Assembly: GCF_002094975.1 (NCBI RefSeq)
Contig: NZ_CP015283.1
Span: 1,969,501 to 2,033,500, forward strand
Direction: 5' to 3'
Origin: Streptococcus salivarius
GTDB taxonomy: Bacteria; Bacillota; Bacilli; Lactobacillales; Streptococcaceae
Length of the DNA stretch: 64,000 nucleotides
Under the pieces are notes generated by a model. That model did not search any database, was not told the DNA's origin, and worked only from the letters and a program-made list of their open reading frames with translations. Below, one piece after another: positions 1 to 9,310 of this stretch (position 1 is the first letter of the stretch; every line of letters starts with the position of its first letter). The position numbers were made by a program, and so were the translations under genes.

Positions 1-1050
1 ACTTTTCCCATCTCGAATTCCATAGGTAACTGTCTCTAACCGTTTTATAAACTCTTTCGAAGTTAAAATCGAGTTCCAAAAACCAGATAAGTGATTTTTT
101 TTATCAATAAAATCTATAATTGTATATGCAGGTGAAGTTATTCCTTCTAATTTAGATAAAGCAAAACCTCCTTGAAAAGAACGTAAATGAATTACAAACT
201 GACCTGGTTTGACAACCTTATAATTATTGAGAGTAGCTTCATCATACTTAATATCAATACCTATTTCATCTCTCAAAACCATACCATCAATTTGAGATGC
301 AGATAGCACAGGTAATAATGCTCTATTTTTCTCAGATACTGACTTAAAAATCTCATCTGCACGTTTTATTTTCCATTCACCTTCAAATCCATCCAACCGA
401 ATCTCAGGAACAGTCTGTCCAGCTTTTGGAAACATCTTAGAGAGCATGGTCGCCTTGAGAGATTGGTAGTTAGCAAGATTGTCCTTGTAGCTAGATAGAA
501 GTTCATCGAGAGTACGAAATAGAGAGCCGATGGCGGATTGTTCTTCAACTGTAGGAAAATCCATCTTAAAGCTTTTCATCTCTGAAGCTAAAATATGCTT
601 GATAGTATTACCAGTAGAAATTAAATCAAGTTCTTTTCTCTTACTACTAGATTGAAATTGATAATTTAAAAAATGCGGATTTACTTCTTTTTTGTAATCA
701 GTAAAAACTATCAATGCGTGGGCTGCTGTATTATTTAATTCTTTTGGAATAACAGCTGTGTGACCAACATGTCCAGATTGTACCATTACGATGTCATTCG
801 TTTTCAACCACTTATCTCTTTGTTTTTCATAGAATTCATCATTAATAAAAATTTGAGAATTGTAATTAATTTTACCATTTTTAACGTTATTCGATTCTAG
901 ATAAAAATGACCCTTTTCAACATAATAAGGAGTTGCTGTCCCTACAAAAGCATTTCTAATAGTCCTGAAGATATTTTTTAATCTATCGCATTCCCATAAT
1001 TCTTTATAATTGTGAAATCTAATTTGCGGGGTATTACTTTGTTTTTTCAT
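1..1050 (-). CDS. hsdS: Type I restriction-modification specificity subunit HsdS (3' end beyond window)
   Basis: The frame is open from an ATG at 1050 down to base 1 without a stop, giving 350 codons, so the C-terminus lies outside the window. It shows the usual HsdS layout: a first target-recognition domain (NIFRTIRNAF, then VMVQSGHVG near residue 85), a conserved helical spacer (EEQSAIGSLFRTLDELL, near residue 170) and a second recognition domain beginning at WKIKRADEIF (near residue 230) with VLSASQIDG and VIHLRSFQGG. HsdS sets the DNA sequence recognised by the HsdR/HsdM complex. The start overlaps the end of the upstream AlbA_2 gene by 17 bases, so translation is probably coupled. hsdM is not in view and presumably lies to the left. 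Confidence 0.9.
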   Translation of the reverse strand, partial: MKKQSNTPQIRFHNYKELWECDRLKNIFRTIRNAFVGTATPYYVEKGHFYLESNNVKNGKINYNSQIFINDEFYEKQRDKWLKTNDIVMVQSGHVGHTAVIPKELNNTAAHALIVFTDYKKEVNPHFLNYQFQSSSKRKELDLISTGNTIKHILASEMKSFKMDFPTVEEQSAIGSLFRTLDELLSSYKDNLANYQSLKATMLSKMFPKAGQTVPEIRLDGFEGEWKIKRADEIFKSVSEKNRALLPVLSASQIDGMVLRDEIGIDIKYDEATLNNYKVVKPGQFVIHLRSFQGGFALSKLEGITSPAYTIIDFIDKKNHLSGFWNSILTSKEFIKRLETVTYGIRDGKS

Positions 1051-2245
1051 ATACCTTCTTTGCCCTGTATTCATTTAAGATATTTTTTACAACCTTGGTT
1101 ACTGCTAGATCATGTCTAACAATCATTTCAGACTCTTCTGATAATTCACTTCCATGACTAATAATACTTTTTAGTATTTCATGTTCCATTTTAAAATTAA
1201 AATCTTCTTTATTTTTATTTATTATATTTTCAACTTTTGACTTCTCCTCATCGTTTTTATATATAGGTATTAAAGCCAAATGATTTTCTAAGACTAAAGT
1301 TCCTTGTCTTAGCAAATCTTGTAACAGAAACATCAACTTGATTTCAGTACATTCTTGAAAATAATAACAATACTGTTTTGTAGAAACTAAAGTTTCATCT
1401 TCTCGTATTTTTATGGAGCTAAATCTAGGAGCAACCACGACACCTCTTGTCTCATCAACATAGTGAGCAGTATATTCCATTAAGGTAGTTTGATGATATT
1501 TTACTCTTAAAATTTGCCATGAACTTTTACAATTCATCTGAACATAAGCATAGTCAGGACTTGCTAATGTTTCATTATCAGGATCCCTAGATAATTCAAT
1601 AGTATATTCAGGAAATTTCTCATAGTACCAAGAACGAGTCTCATAATCTTCCTTCATCTCAATCCAATGACCATGATCACTTATATAATTAATCACACGT
1701 TCTTTAGGATAAGGTGTTAACCCAAATCTAAATTCGAATAGTTTTTCAATATCACCTATTTCTGCCTGACTATCAATAGCAGTGTTCTTAGAACCTTTTC
1801 GAACATAAATTTGATTTTCTCGAACCTTATTACATTTTTTAGTTATGTAAAATGGAACCCTATTTGATTTTTTTATAATTAAAACATCTAACTCTCCATT
1901 ATGAATCGTTCGGAATTCAACTATCGGAATCATATCTCCAGCCCAAGTTAAATTTTGTAAAAAATCTTGATAACTTTCTTGTGTCCACTTATTCGAAAAT
2001 TGCTTAGCTCCTGTTATTTTAACAGGTTTATCTTGAATACCCATGATAATAAATGCATCACGGTTACTTAAATTATTTGCCATGCAAATTATATCATGGA
2101 GAAGGTCACCTTTCTTTTTATTCTTATCCTTATCACTTTGACCTTCGAAAAAATATGGTTTTTCTTTAAAATCCCAATATTCCCCCTCCACTCCTAGGTG
2201 AAGTAATTCCATTATGATTTCATCTAATTGATCATTCGTCAACAA
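1034..2245 (-). CDS. AlbA_2 / Schlafen-type putative nucleic-acid-binding protein in defence island
   Basis: A 403-residue protein with an N-terminal AlbA_2 (Schlafen AAA_4) signature: EGEYWDFKEKP at residues 20-30, LLHDIICMANN at 48-58, then FIIMGIQDKP, and an IYVRKGSKNTAI segment near residue 150. The acidic residues E20/E22, D25, E28 and D51 are placed as in RNase-competent Schlafen proteins, but catalysis is inference. The C-terminal half is not recognised. No ATG fits: an in-frame TAA is followed directly by TTG TTG, and GGGAG lies 9 bases upstream of the first TTG, so a TTG start is likely; the first in-frame ATG would be at 2212. It lies 135 bases after herA and overlaps hsdS. It is AT-rich compared with hsdR and was probably acquired together with the SIR2 and HerA genes. 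Confidence 0.75.
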   Translation of the reverse strand: MLTNDQLDEIIMELLHLGVEGEYWDFKEKPYFFEGQSDKDKNKKKGDLLHDIICMANNLSNRDAFIIMGIQDKPVKITGAKQFSNKWTQESYQDFLQNLTWAGDMIPIVEFRTIHNGELDVLIIKKSNRVPFYITKKCNKVRENQIYVRKGSKNTAIDSQAEIGDIEKLFEFRFGLTPYPKERVINYISDHGHWIEMKEDYETRSWYYEKFPEYTIELSRDPDNETLASPDYAYVQMNCKSSWQILRVKYHQTTLMEYTAHYVDETRGVVVAPRFSSIKIREDETLVSTKQYCYYFQECTEIKLMFLLQDLLRQGTLVLENHLALIPIYKNDEEKSKVENIINKNKEDFNFKMEHEILKSIISHGSELSEESEMIVRHDLAVTKVVKNILNEYRAKKVYEKTK

Positions 2246-2380
2246 TTATCATTTCTCCCTATAAACTTAAATTTCTCTTTTGAAAATCCTAATTTAACGT
2301 TTCCGATACATAGAGAAACAAGAAATTTCAAAAAATCCACTTCATATCAATTGTCTGAATATTACTTCTTTTTTCATAGT

Positions 2381-4228
2381 TCAGCTCCACAATTGAGTCA
2401 AAATAACGTCATCACTATTCGGTCTAATTATTTTTTCTTTCTCTACCTTTACAAATACTGGTACTTGGATAGCATTACCAGTAATTATAACCTCTCCTTT
2501 ACCTAAACTTGGAATTTTATTAAAGGATGTTTTATCCAAGGTAGGCATAGTATTTACCAGCATTCGTAAATCATTATCATTAACCAATCTATGGATGAAA
2601 TAATTATGAACCTGTGAAAGAATAGTAGGTGAAATATCTGCAGGTCGTTGACTAGATAAAGTTAAGTAGAAACCAAATTTTCGCCCTTCTTTAATGATTT
2701 CCTCAAAAATATTCAATCTATAGTCCTGCCAAGTATCTCCTACAGAATGGTTTTGAGCATTTAAAATATTATGTGCTTCATCAATAATCAAATGACTGGT
2801 ACATGTAACATCGTTTCCTGCTATTCTCGCTTTCTGTTGATCATAGATCATCTTAGAGATAAGCATAGGAATTAATCTAGTAATCTCCTGATTAGCATGG
2901 ACTAGGTTGATAATATTCAAACTAGAAAAATCACCTTCAATACTGTCTTTGACTTCAACAACTTTCTTCAAACTATTTAAAGCTGTATCAATTCTATGAA
3001 ACAAAGGATTAATATGTTCTATGTTTGTTGATTTCCAAGTACTATAGTGAACTTTTTGAAATTCTAAAAAGAACTTTAGTCTGTCTATCAAGTCCAAAGA
3101 ATCAAAACTCTCTGCAAGATTTTGCCTAATTTTATTTATTTGTAACTTTTTTTCTTCCTGTACAGTTAAATCAGACTTATCATTTAAATAAATGTGTTCT
3201 TCTCCCTGAGTAAAATAAGCTTTTGATGTTGCATAGTACGATAATGAAGAAACTTGATTAAATATCATCCAATTATCTCTTGCTATGTATGACTTTGCTA
3301 CTTTGATCCAATTATCTCTTGAATCGGACAATGCTGCGTCTCCAGTTGTAAGAATTTTTTTCAACGTTCCAACCACAAATTTTGCAATAACTTCTCCCGT
3401 ATGTTCTTTTTCGCTCCACTCTTTCATTGCTTTCCTCAGAAATGGAACTTGAGTTGCTGAAGTAGCGCCAAATAAAATTGAAAGGATGTCTGGATCAAAA
3501 AGGTATTCTTCAGTAATTGGGATTTTTTTTGATGTTTTACTCCTTGTTTTAACATTAAATACTTTTTTATGGTTACCGGTTATACCAAAACTATCAATTT
3601 TAGTATATTCACCATTAAAATCAATAACATAGAATTTTGAATGCTCTAAAATTTTCTCTTGATACTCTGACCGGAATAGTTCTAGAAATAACTTGTGCAA
3701 AGTATTAGATTTACCGCTACCAGTATTTCCAAAAACACCGATATGAGAAGCAAAAATTTTATTAATAGATAAAGGAACAACTTGACCTTCCAAGATTGAC
3801 TTGCCAATAGAAATTGTGGGCTCTGCATCATTAATCCCATATATTAATTCTAAATCCTTTTTCGAAGTAATACATACCTCATTACCAATCATTGGCACAT
3901 ACTGACTTGTGACTTTGAATTCACCATTTTCAATTACGCCTTTAGTTTTTAAATGAACGATTCGATTTATCGAATTTTTTGAAAAACGATTATCAAATTC
4001 TGTACTTCGAATTGTATTTTGTTGATCAGCAACTTTTTCAGTAACAACAGAAGCGATAATTTTTACATTATTCTGTAAAATTGTTAGATATGCTCCGATT
4101 TTTGCTCCTTGTAACACATCACCATACCATAAATATTCTGCATCATTAGATAAATGATACATTCCAACTTGAGAAATATCACCATCAACACCAACAATGA
4201 CACCCAGTTTTTTGATATTTGACTTCAT
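2381..4228 (-). CDS. herA: HerA-type hexameric ATPase/translocase (DUF87), SIR2 partner
   Basis: A 615-residue HerA/FtsK-type ATPase. Residues 1-160 carry the beta-barrel HAS-like region. Walker A is GNTGSGKSNT near residue 168; Walker B is LIIDEAHNIL near residue 481; the HerA-specific LTLSSQRPADIS follows near residue 530, with HRLVNDNDLRML after it. HerA proteins form hexameric rings that translocate DNA. In defence systems they assemble with nuclease or SIR2 partners (SIR2-HerA). The start lies 5 bases after the SIR2 stop codon, so the two are co-translated partners. The gene is AT-rich relative to hsdR, fitting lateral gain. The function as an anti-phage ATPase follows from family and context; nothing in the sequence itself shows the trigger. 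Confidence 0.88.
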   Translation of the reverse strand: MKSNIKKLGVIVGVDGDISQVGMYHLSNDAEYLWYGDVLQGAKIGAYLTILQNNVKIIASVVTEKVADQQNTIRSTEFDNRFSKNSINRIVHLKTKGVIENGEFKVTSQYVPMIGNEVCITSKKDLELIYGINDAEPTISIGKSILEGQVVPLSINKIFASHIGVFGNTGSGKSNTLHKLFLELFRSEYQEKILEHSKFYVIDFNGEYTKIDSFGITGNHKKVFNVKTRSKTSKKIPITEEYLFDPDILSILFGATSATQVPFLRKAMKEWSEKEHTGEVIAKFVVGTLKKILTTGDAALSDSRDNWIKVAKSYIARDNWMIFNQVSSLSYYATSKAYFTQGEEHIYLNDKSDLTVQEEKKLQINKIRQNLAESFDSLDLIDRLKFFLEFQKVHYSTWKSTNIEHINPLFHRIDTALNSLKKVVEVKDSIEGDFSSLNIINLVHANQEITRLIPMLISKMIYDQQKARIAGNDVTCTSHLIIDEAHNILNAQNHSVGDTWQDYRLNIFEEIIKEGRKFGFYLTLSSQRPADISPTILSQVHNYFIHRLVNDNDLRMLVNTMPTLDKTSFNKIPSLGKGEVIITGNAIQVPVFVKVEKEKIIRPNSDDVILTQLWS

Positions 4229-4233
4229 ACTAA

Positions 4234-5229
4234 TTATTCCTCAAAAGACACATCTCTAAGTAACTCAGTTAGATTGCTAAGATCGAAACTAAACCATTCA
4301 CTTCCATCTTCGCTTTTTTGCTTTGATTTATACTTTTCCTCTAATTCATTAGGTGTAATGACATTTAGATTTCTTGGACAATCACTGAGGCCCAAATTTG
4401 TTAATATTGTTTGTTTATCAGATTCAAAATAACAAAATATAAAGACATTTAGTTCAGGATTTTTCAAAGATCTGTTCAGCATTTTAGCAATATGTTTATC
4501 TTGAAACGAGAATCCAATAACAATAAGAATAGATTGTGGTTTATCTAGCTCAAGTTGAAATACTCTTAGCATGTCATGAAAATGGTTATTTAGAAATGTT
4601 TCTTGACCTTCTATGCCAGTTGGTTTAACTACCACTGGATTTTCAACTACACTTTGTCTTATTAAAATATTGCCCTCTTGATCTCTTTCCCAGTTCATCG
4701 AACCATGTGGTTTAATCAAAGATAATGTAGGAAGTTCATTAAGGTAGTTATCATTTAATCCTCTATATGCGACAGACTTATTATAATTAGCACTATCTAA
4801 AATCCTATTAAAATATCCATTACTTCCATCATTGAAAACAAATGATTCATATTTCATCAATTCATCCAATGACTTCTCAATGAAGAGATCGTAGTTAGTA
4901 GTAAATATATTAATATTTTTTGTCACTTGTCTAGAATTTGCATGGTAAAGTAGTTGAAGTATAACTTTAATAAATTCAGAATATCTTTTTAAAACTGCTT
5001 TAATAATTTCTTCTTCACTAGCCTTGCTAATATCTTCAAGAACTTTCTTAGAAACATCTTTAACTTTATCGGATAGTGAATTATTAGCTTTCTCATCTGA
5101 AATATCTTCACCTTTGAAAAAAGACATTAAAGGTATTGCAGGAACTGAAGTCCCTGATCCAATTAAAAAATTAAGTCTCTTAGTCATTGCAAAATAACGC
5201 AACTGTTTTATATCAAATTTTTCAACCAT
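4234..5229 (-). CDS. SIR2-like NAD-binding defence effector
   Basis: A 331-residue SIR2-family protein. The nucleotide-binding motif GSGTS is at residues 24-28, TTNYD near residue 110, the HGS motif containing the presumed catalytic histidine near 176, and IGFSFQDKHI near 240, in the order seen in defence SIR2 domains (NADases that deplete NAD on infection). It lacks a deacetylase-type zinc-binding cysteine set. It follows hsdR by 33 bases and precedes herA by 5 bases. SIR2-HerA pairs are known to form a large complex that degrades NAD and/or DNA during phage infection; that this pair does so is inference from family and synteny. There is no signal peptide, so it is cytoplasmic. Confidence 0.85.
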   Translation of the reverse strand: MVEKFDIKQLRYFAMTKRLNFLIGSGTSVPAIPLMSFFKGEDISDEKANNSLSDKVKDVSKKVLEDISKASEEEIIKAVLKRYSEFIKVILQLLYHANSRQVTKNINIFTTNYDLFIEKSLDELMKYESFVFNDGSNGYFNRILDSANYNKSVAYRGLNDNYLNELPTLSLIKPHGSMNWERDQEGNILIRQSVVENPVVVKPTGIEGQETFLNNHFHDMLRVFQLELDKPQSILIVIGFSFQDKHIAKMLNRSLKNPELNVFIFCYFESDKQTILTNLGLSDCPRNLNVITPNELEEKYKSKQKSEDGSEWFSFDLSNLTELLRDVSFEE

Positions 5230-5262
5230 ATATTTTCCTCAAGTAAAATCAAATACTACCCT

Positions 5263-8253
5263 CTACCTCCCCACTCTCAAGAGTTCAATGACCTCTTCGA
5301 TGAGTTTGGTGTAGGCTTCTTTGATGTGTTTTTTGTAGCTGAGCGGGTTGAGGGCATCAGCTGTTTCTGCTTTGTAGTCTTTGTAGCGTTGGCTCTTGGT
5401 GAGCTGGCTTTCTCCAGATTGCTTCTTAGCACCTTTACGATAGTGTTGGACGTAGTAACGAAGTTCATCGAATCCGACATACCATTCTCTGGCAAAGCGT
5501 TTGAGATGGTCGTCGATGATGGCTTCAATCATAGTGTCCAAGACGCCAGTAATCGATTGTCCTTGGTAATCTTTAGGATTGGCTTGGACTTCTTTCCACA
5601 AGTTTCGGATGATTTCGGCTAATTTAGGATTAGTCCTCTCCAGACTCTGGATATAGTTATCAACAGTTTCGATATCTTTATCACTGAGAGCCTGTGGACT
5701 ATCCTCTTCCTGCTGAATCATACTTTGAATCAAGGTCAGGATGTAAGCATAGTTAATCTCGTCGACTTGGACGGATTCCAGTTCGTAGTGGATATCAAAG
5801 AGATTATCATCACCATCGTCTTCGGCTCGGCTTTTGAGCTCTGCTAGGATATTTTGATAGATTCCTAGATAGGTTTCGAGCTTTTCATCTGATAGTCCTG
5901 TCTCCGTATAGATAGCCGCTTCATCGTATTCGCTATAGACACGGATAGATGCCAGATACTTGTCGAAGGTCTGGTATGCCTTGGCAATGCGACGGAGTTG
6001 TGGGCTAGTGGCCTGCTCAATCGTGATGACATAGTTTTCCACATCTTCCACTTTTACTTGGAAGTCGATCCAGGCTTGGATAAAGTTAGCTTTTTCTTCT
6101 GCCCAGTCTGGGGCAGTGACGTCATTTTCACCACCGTTTGAGTAGAGTCTAAGGGCGTTATCCACAGCCTCTTTAAAGGCCTCTGGTCTTTGGAAAGTGA
6201 TGATATGACCATAACGCTTTTTACTGTCAAAGATGCGGTTAGTGCGACTAAAGGCTTGAATCAAATCCTGTGGACGCATGGGCTTACGGTCGATAAAGAG
6301 AGTGGATAGACATGGGGCATCAAAACCGGTCAAAAGACGGTCAACGACGATGACCAAATCCAACTGCTCTTTACGAGGAATGAATTTGTCTAACTTTCTT
6401 GCTAAACGATTATTGATATCCGTGTTAAAACCACGTAAATCAGCCATATTAAAATGGGTCCCATACTCTTGATTGTAATCGTCCATGACCTGTTTCATGT
6501 GCTCTTGGTAGCCGATAGATTCTTCTTCATTTTCCGACACTGAGTAAGTGACTGTCACCTTTGGAAAGTCAAGTAGCACGCGCTTAACCCGCTCTGACAC
6601 CTTGACACGTTCCTGTCCTGCCTTGATACTCTTGAGCAGATTGTAATAGGCCTGAGCCTGTGGAATGGACTTAACGGTTAAGATGGCCTCGTAGGTCTTG
6701 CCCTCACCATTTGGGAAGCCCAACTGTTGATAACTTTTGTTTAGGATAGCATCCAAGACTTCTAGAATGTGCTCTTTATCTTCATAGACAGAGTCAGGAA
6801 GGTCTTCTTCAGGAATCGGCGAAATAATGGTATTACGATAGTCCACCTTAAATCCCAGAACTGCCCCGTCATGGATGGCTTCTTTGACCGTATACTCATG
6901 GAGGCGTTCGCCATATTGTTGGTGGGTGGTTTGTGCCAAATCACCTAATTGCTTGCGTTTATTTTCCTTAAAAATCGGTGTGCCTGTAAAGCCATACCAG
7001 AGCGAATTGTGGAAAAAGCCTTTGATGTCTTTTTGCGTCTGTGGTGTGACCGCACGGTGACATTCATCCACAACGAAAGCCACACGAAGGTCCTTGATTT
7101 TCTCCGAATCCTTTTGGTATTTACCTTCTTGGAACTTGCGCATCATGGTTGTGATTTTCTGGATAGTCGTCACAATCACACGCTTATCATTTCCTGCCAA
7201 ACACTTGACCAAGTCATGGGTATTGTCCGTTTCGTCAATATCAATGACATCATTAGCGGCGTAAGAAAGAAAGGACGACGTCGTCTGCTGGTCAAGGTCC
7301 CTACGGTCCACGACGAAAATTGTCTTCTGAATAGCTGGAATCTGCAAGAGGTTGCGAGCCACCTTGTAGGAGGTTAGGGTCTTACCAGAACCTGTGGTAT
7401 GCCAGATATAGCCTGATTCCTGTCGGCGAGAGGCATCTTGAACAGACTCGATGGCATGGATTTGATAGGGACGTAAGAGGATGAGGGCTTTTTTACTATC
7501 ATCAATGACGGAATACTGCATCACCATCTGATGGGCACGTGGAATAGATAGGACCTCATGGGCAAAGTCCATGAGACTGGTCATGGGTTTATTATCTTTA
7601 TCCACCCAAGATGTCAAGAATTGTTTATTGAGCTTATCCTCTCGTGCAGCTGCAATGTAGCGTGTGTCTACTTTATTAGTCACAACAAACATCTGAAGGG
7701 CAGAATAGATGCCACGTAACTTTCCTTCACGGTCATACTTTTTGATTTGATGAAAGGCATCCAAAAAGGCCACACGAGGACTCTTGAGCTCGATATGGAT
7801 AAGAGGAAGGCCATTAATCATCAGTGTCGTATCTAAACGGCGGTCCTGATCTTGTGGATAAGCCTTGTCACGTTCTACTTGATTGACTACTTCGTAACTC
7901 GATTTTCCAGCAGCAATATTATCACGCCAGATGACAGAAAGTCGGATAGTCCCAAGGCTAGCATCTTCACGCTGTACCTCGACTTTAGCAATACCATTTT
8001 CACCCGCCAACCACTTAGCAGCTTCATAATAGTTAATGAAATTAAGCTGGTTCTTGATTTGACGTTTCTCCTGCTCAGTCAAGGGATGGTCAGCAAGGAG
8101 GGCAACGTTATTTTGCGCTAACTTCTCAAAAAAGTTGTCCCATAATTGATCTTCATTTTTTAAGTCTGGGCGATAGGTCCACTGGCTCTCACCAGAGATT
8201 AATTGCTCGATTAATTGACGTTCTATCTCAAGTTCTGGAGTAACTGGTGGCAT
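5263..8253 (-). CDS. hsdR: Type I restriction endonuclease subunit HsdR
   Basis: A 996-residue motor/nuclease subunit of a type I restriction enzyme. The N-terminal nuclease domain has the PD-ExK core HIELKSP near residue 156. The SF2 helicase follows: Walker A HTTGSGKT near 285, VVDECHRA near 398, FTGTP near 420, then [12 protein letters not shown] and QAFSRTNRI for motifs V and VI. The C-terminal ~250 residues are the helical domain that docks on HsdM. The reading frame extends to a TTG at 8268, but the Shine-Dalgarno GAAAGGA lies 6 bases before the ATG at 8253, so that ATG is chosen. It is the first gene of a minus-strand operon that continues into the SIR2, HerA, AlbA_2 and hsdS genes and has noticeably higher GC than the three genes after it. 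Confidence 0.95.
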   Translation of the reverse strand: MPPVTPELEIERQLIEQLISGESQWTYRPDLKNEDQLWDNFFEKLAQNNVALLADHPLTEQEKRQIKNQLNFINYYEAAKWLAGENGIAKVEVQREDASLGTIRLSVIWRDNIAAGKSSYEVVNQVERDKAYPQDQDRRLDTTLMINGLPLIHIELKSPRVAFLDAFHQIKKYDREGKLRGIYSALQMFVVTNKVDTRYIAAAREDKLNKQFLTSWVDKDNKPMTSLMDFAHEVLSIPRAHQMVMQYSVIDDSKKALILLRPYQIHAIESVQDASRRQESGYIWHTTGSGKTLTSYKVARNLLQIPAIQKTIFVVDRRDLDQQTTSSFLSYAANDVIDIDETDNTHDLVKCLAGNDKRVIVTTIQKITTMMRKFQEGKYQKDSEKIKDLRVAFVVDECHRAVTPQTQKDIKGFFHNSLWYGFTGTPIFKENKRKQLGDLAQTTHQQYGERLHEYTVKEAIHDGAVLGFKVDYRNTIISPIPEEDLPDSVYEDKEHILEVLDAILNKSYQQLGFPNGEGKTYEAILTVKSIPQAQAYYNLLKSIKAGQERVKVSERVKRVLLDFPKVTVTYSVSENEEESIGYQEHMKQVMDDYNQEYGTHFNMADLRGFNTDINNRLARKLDKFIPRKEQLDLVIVVDRLLTGFDAPCLSTLFIDRKPMRPQDLIQAFSRTNRIFDSKKRYGHIITFQRPEAFKEAVDNALRLYSNGGENDVTAPDWAEEKANFIQAWIDFQVKVEDVENYVITIEQATSPQLRRIAKAYQTFDKYLASIRVYSEYDEAAIYTETGLSDEKLETYLGIYQNILAELKSRAEDDGDDNLFDIHYELESVQVDEINYAYILTLIQSMIQQEEDSPQALSDKDIETVDNYIQSLERTNPKLAEIIRNLWKEVQANPKDYQGQSITGVLDTMIEAIIDDHLKRFAREWYVGFDELRYYVQHYRKGAKKQSGESQLTKSQRYKDYKAETADALNPLSYKKHIKEAYTKLIEEVIELLRVGR

Positions 8254-8287
8254 GACTAATCCTTTCAATATTGTCGTAATCCCTTAC

Positions 8288-8296
8288 ATTATAGCA
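8288..8296 (-). promoter_or_regulatory. Extended -10 promoter for the hsdR operon
   Basis: On the minus strand TGCTATAAT is an extended -10 element about 35 bases upstream of the hsdR ATG. No good -35 hexamer is present at the right distance, which is acceptable for TG-extended promoters. Confidence 0.55.
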
Positions 8297-8334
8297 TTTT
8301 CACGGTTTCTTTCATAGTTTTGGGAAAATTCCAA

Positions 8335-8363
8335 CAAAAAAACACGGTAAGTCCGTGTTAATC
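8335..8363 (-). terminator. Terminator of the toxin-antitoxin operon
   Basis: On the minus strand AACACGG, a 5-base loop and CCGTGTT are followed by a run of T. It lies about 55 bases after the antitoxin stop and separates the TA transcript from the hsdR promoter. Confidence 0.75.
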
Positions 8364-8416
8364 GTTTTAGAATAGTAAATCATAATTGTTATGAAGATAC
8401 ATTATCTTCCCTAAAC

Positions 8417-8719
8417 TTACTTCACATGTGAATCAAGTGGGACTACTGCCAATGTCTTTCCTAGACTAGCCAGTATTTTAAGAACCGTATCTAACTGAGG
8501 TGCCGTTTTTCCTTTCTCCATACGTGCGATAACAGGTTGTTTGACACCACTTAGCTCTTCTAGTTTCTTTTGGGAAATGCCTTGTTTTTTACGAGCATCA
8601 ATAATCTCAAGCATCAGTGCGACACGGAGTTCACTCGCCGCAATTTCCTCTTTAGTGAAAATAGTTTTCTGTAAATCATCCCAACTACTTCCAATTGCTG
8701 GATTCTTTTCTAGGGTCAT
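8417..8719 (-). CDS. HigA-type antitoxin, XRE family helix-turn-helix
   Basis: A 100-residue protein with a C-terminal XRE/Cro helix-turn-helix: ARKKQGISQKKLEELSGVK then QPVIARMEKGKTAPQLDTVLKIL, residues about 45-90. The N-terminal part (SSWDDLQKTIFTKEEIAASE) is typical of HigA antitoxins paired with Gp49-like toxins. The frame extends further upstream, but the ATG at 8719 is preferred: GAGG lies 8 bases before it and it sits one base after the toxin stop codon, arguing for coupled translation. It is likely to neutralise the toxin and, with it, repress the operon through the palindrome at 9096-9135. Confidence 0.9.
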   Translation of the reverse strand: MTLEKNPAIGSSWDDLQKTIFTKEEIAASELRVALMLEIIDARKKQGISQKKLEELSGVKQPVIARMEKGKTAPQLDTVLKILASLGKTLAVVPLDSHVK

Positions 8720-8720
8720 C

Positions 8721-9074
8721 TTACAATCCTCGCTTTCTAATATCATCTAAAGCTTTTTGAGCCTTCATCAGCTCACGTCTTGGAGTCTTTTGTGTCTTTT
8801 TCACAAAATAATGAAGCAAAATAAAACCATCATCTAGCCATGCTGCAAATAAAATTCTATCTCTTAAGGGTCTTAGTTCCCAAATCTCTCCTTCCAAATG
8901 TTTAATGAATGGTTCACCAATCATGGTTCCTCTATTTTTTAACATAGTCAGGTAGTCTTGAATTTTATGCAATTTAATTCTAGAATCTTTACTTGAATTC
9001 ATAGATAATGTTTCAATATACTCTCTAACAGGTTCATGTCCATTTCTATCTTTATAAAAATGAATAGGATACAT
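8721..9074 (-). CDS. HigB/RelE-type toxin (Gp49-like family)
   Basis: A 117-residue protein opening MYPIHFYKDRNGHEPVREYI, with the family segments LTMLKNRGTMIGEPFIKHLEG, IWELRPLRDRILFAAW and FILLHYFVKKTQKTPRRE. These are the hallmarks of the phage-derived Gp49-like/HigB branch of the RelE superfamily, which are ribosome-dependent mRNA endonucleases; basic residues of the final segment would form the active surface. The toxin precedes the antitoxin, the usual order for hig loci. It lies next to the type I restriction island and may help hold it in the population (inference). Confidence 0.9.
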   Translation of the reverse strand: MYPIHFYKDRNGHEPVREYIETLSMNSSKDSRIKLHKIQDYLTMLKNRGTMIGEPFIKHLEGEIWELRPLRDRILFAAWLDDGFILLHYFVKKTQKTPRRELMKAQKALDDIRKRGL

Positions 9075-9095
9075 ACAAATCTCTCTTCCTTTATT

Positions 9096-9135
9096 ATAAC
9101 TTATAAGTACTTACATGTAAATACTTATAAGTTAT
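9096..9135. promoter_or_regulatory. 40-bp palindromic operator upstream of the TA operon
   Basis: The whole 40-bp stretch is a palindrome with a single mismatched pair (9110/9121). It consists of two copies of ACTTATAAGT flanking TTACATGTAA, each itself a perfect palindrome, with centres 12 bases apart. It lies 22 bases upstream of the toxin start and probably is the autoregulatory binding site of the antitoxin or toxin-antitoxin complex. Confidence 0.7.
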
Positions 9136-9188
9136 TATTTTAAAATATCACTATTTAAATTTATATTCGTAAAAGGTTAGGAAAAATG

Positions 9189-9212
9189 ATAAAAAGCCAC
9201 CTATAGTGGCTC
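9189..9212 (-). terminator. Terminator after the SDR gene
   Basis: On the minus strand AGCCAC, a 5-base loop and GTGGCT are followed by TTTT, about 100 bases after the SDR stop codon. Confidence 0.65.
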
Positions 9213-9310
9213 AGAATGTATATTATTTATGATCTAGACATGGCAAAAATACGAGTAAGCGACCAAATTTTGTAGCCCTTTCCATCTGGAAAAGGTTTAT
9301 CGGAGACTTT

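Noticed and set aside
2228..2506. A 92-codon plus-strand frame at the herA/albA junction
   Set aside because: It is antisense to the herA 3' end and the inter-gene gap, has low-complexity Phe/Tyr/Ser content, and no ribosome site.
5326..5622. A 98-codon plus-strand frame opposite hsdR
   Set aside because: It lies wholly antisense to a well-supported hsdR coding region and shows no family resemblance or ribosome site. The same holds for the other antisense frames within hsdR, tex, lysS and the Cas9 gene.
8254..8268. TTG start giving a five-residue longer HsdR
   Set aside because: The longer N-terminus would run through the Shine-Dalgarno sequence GAAAGGA that serves the ATG at 8253.
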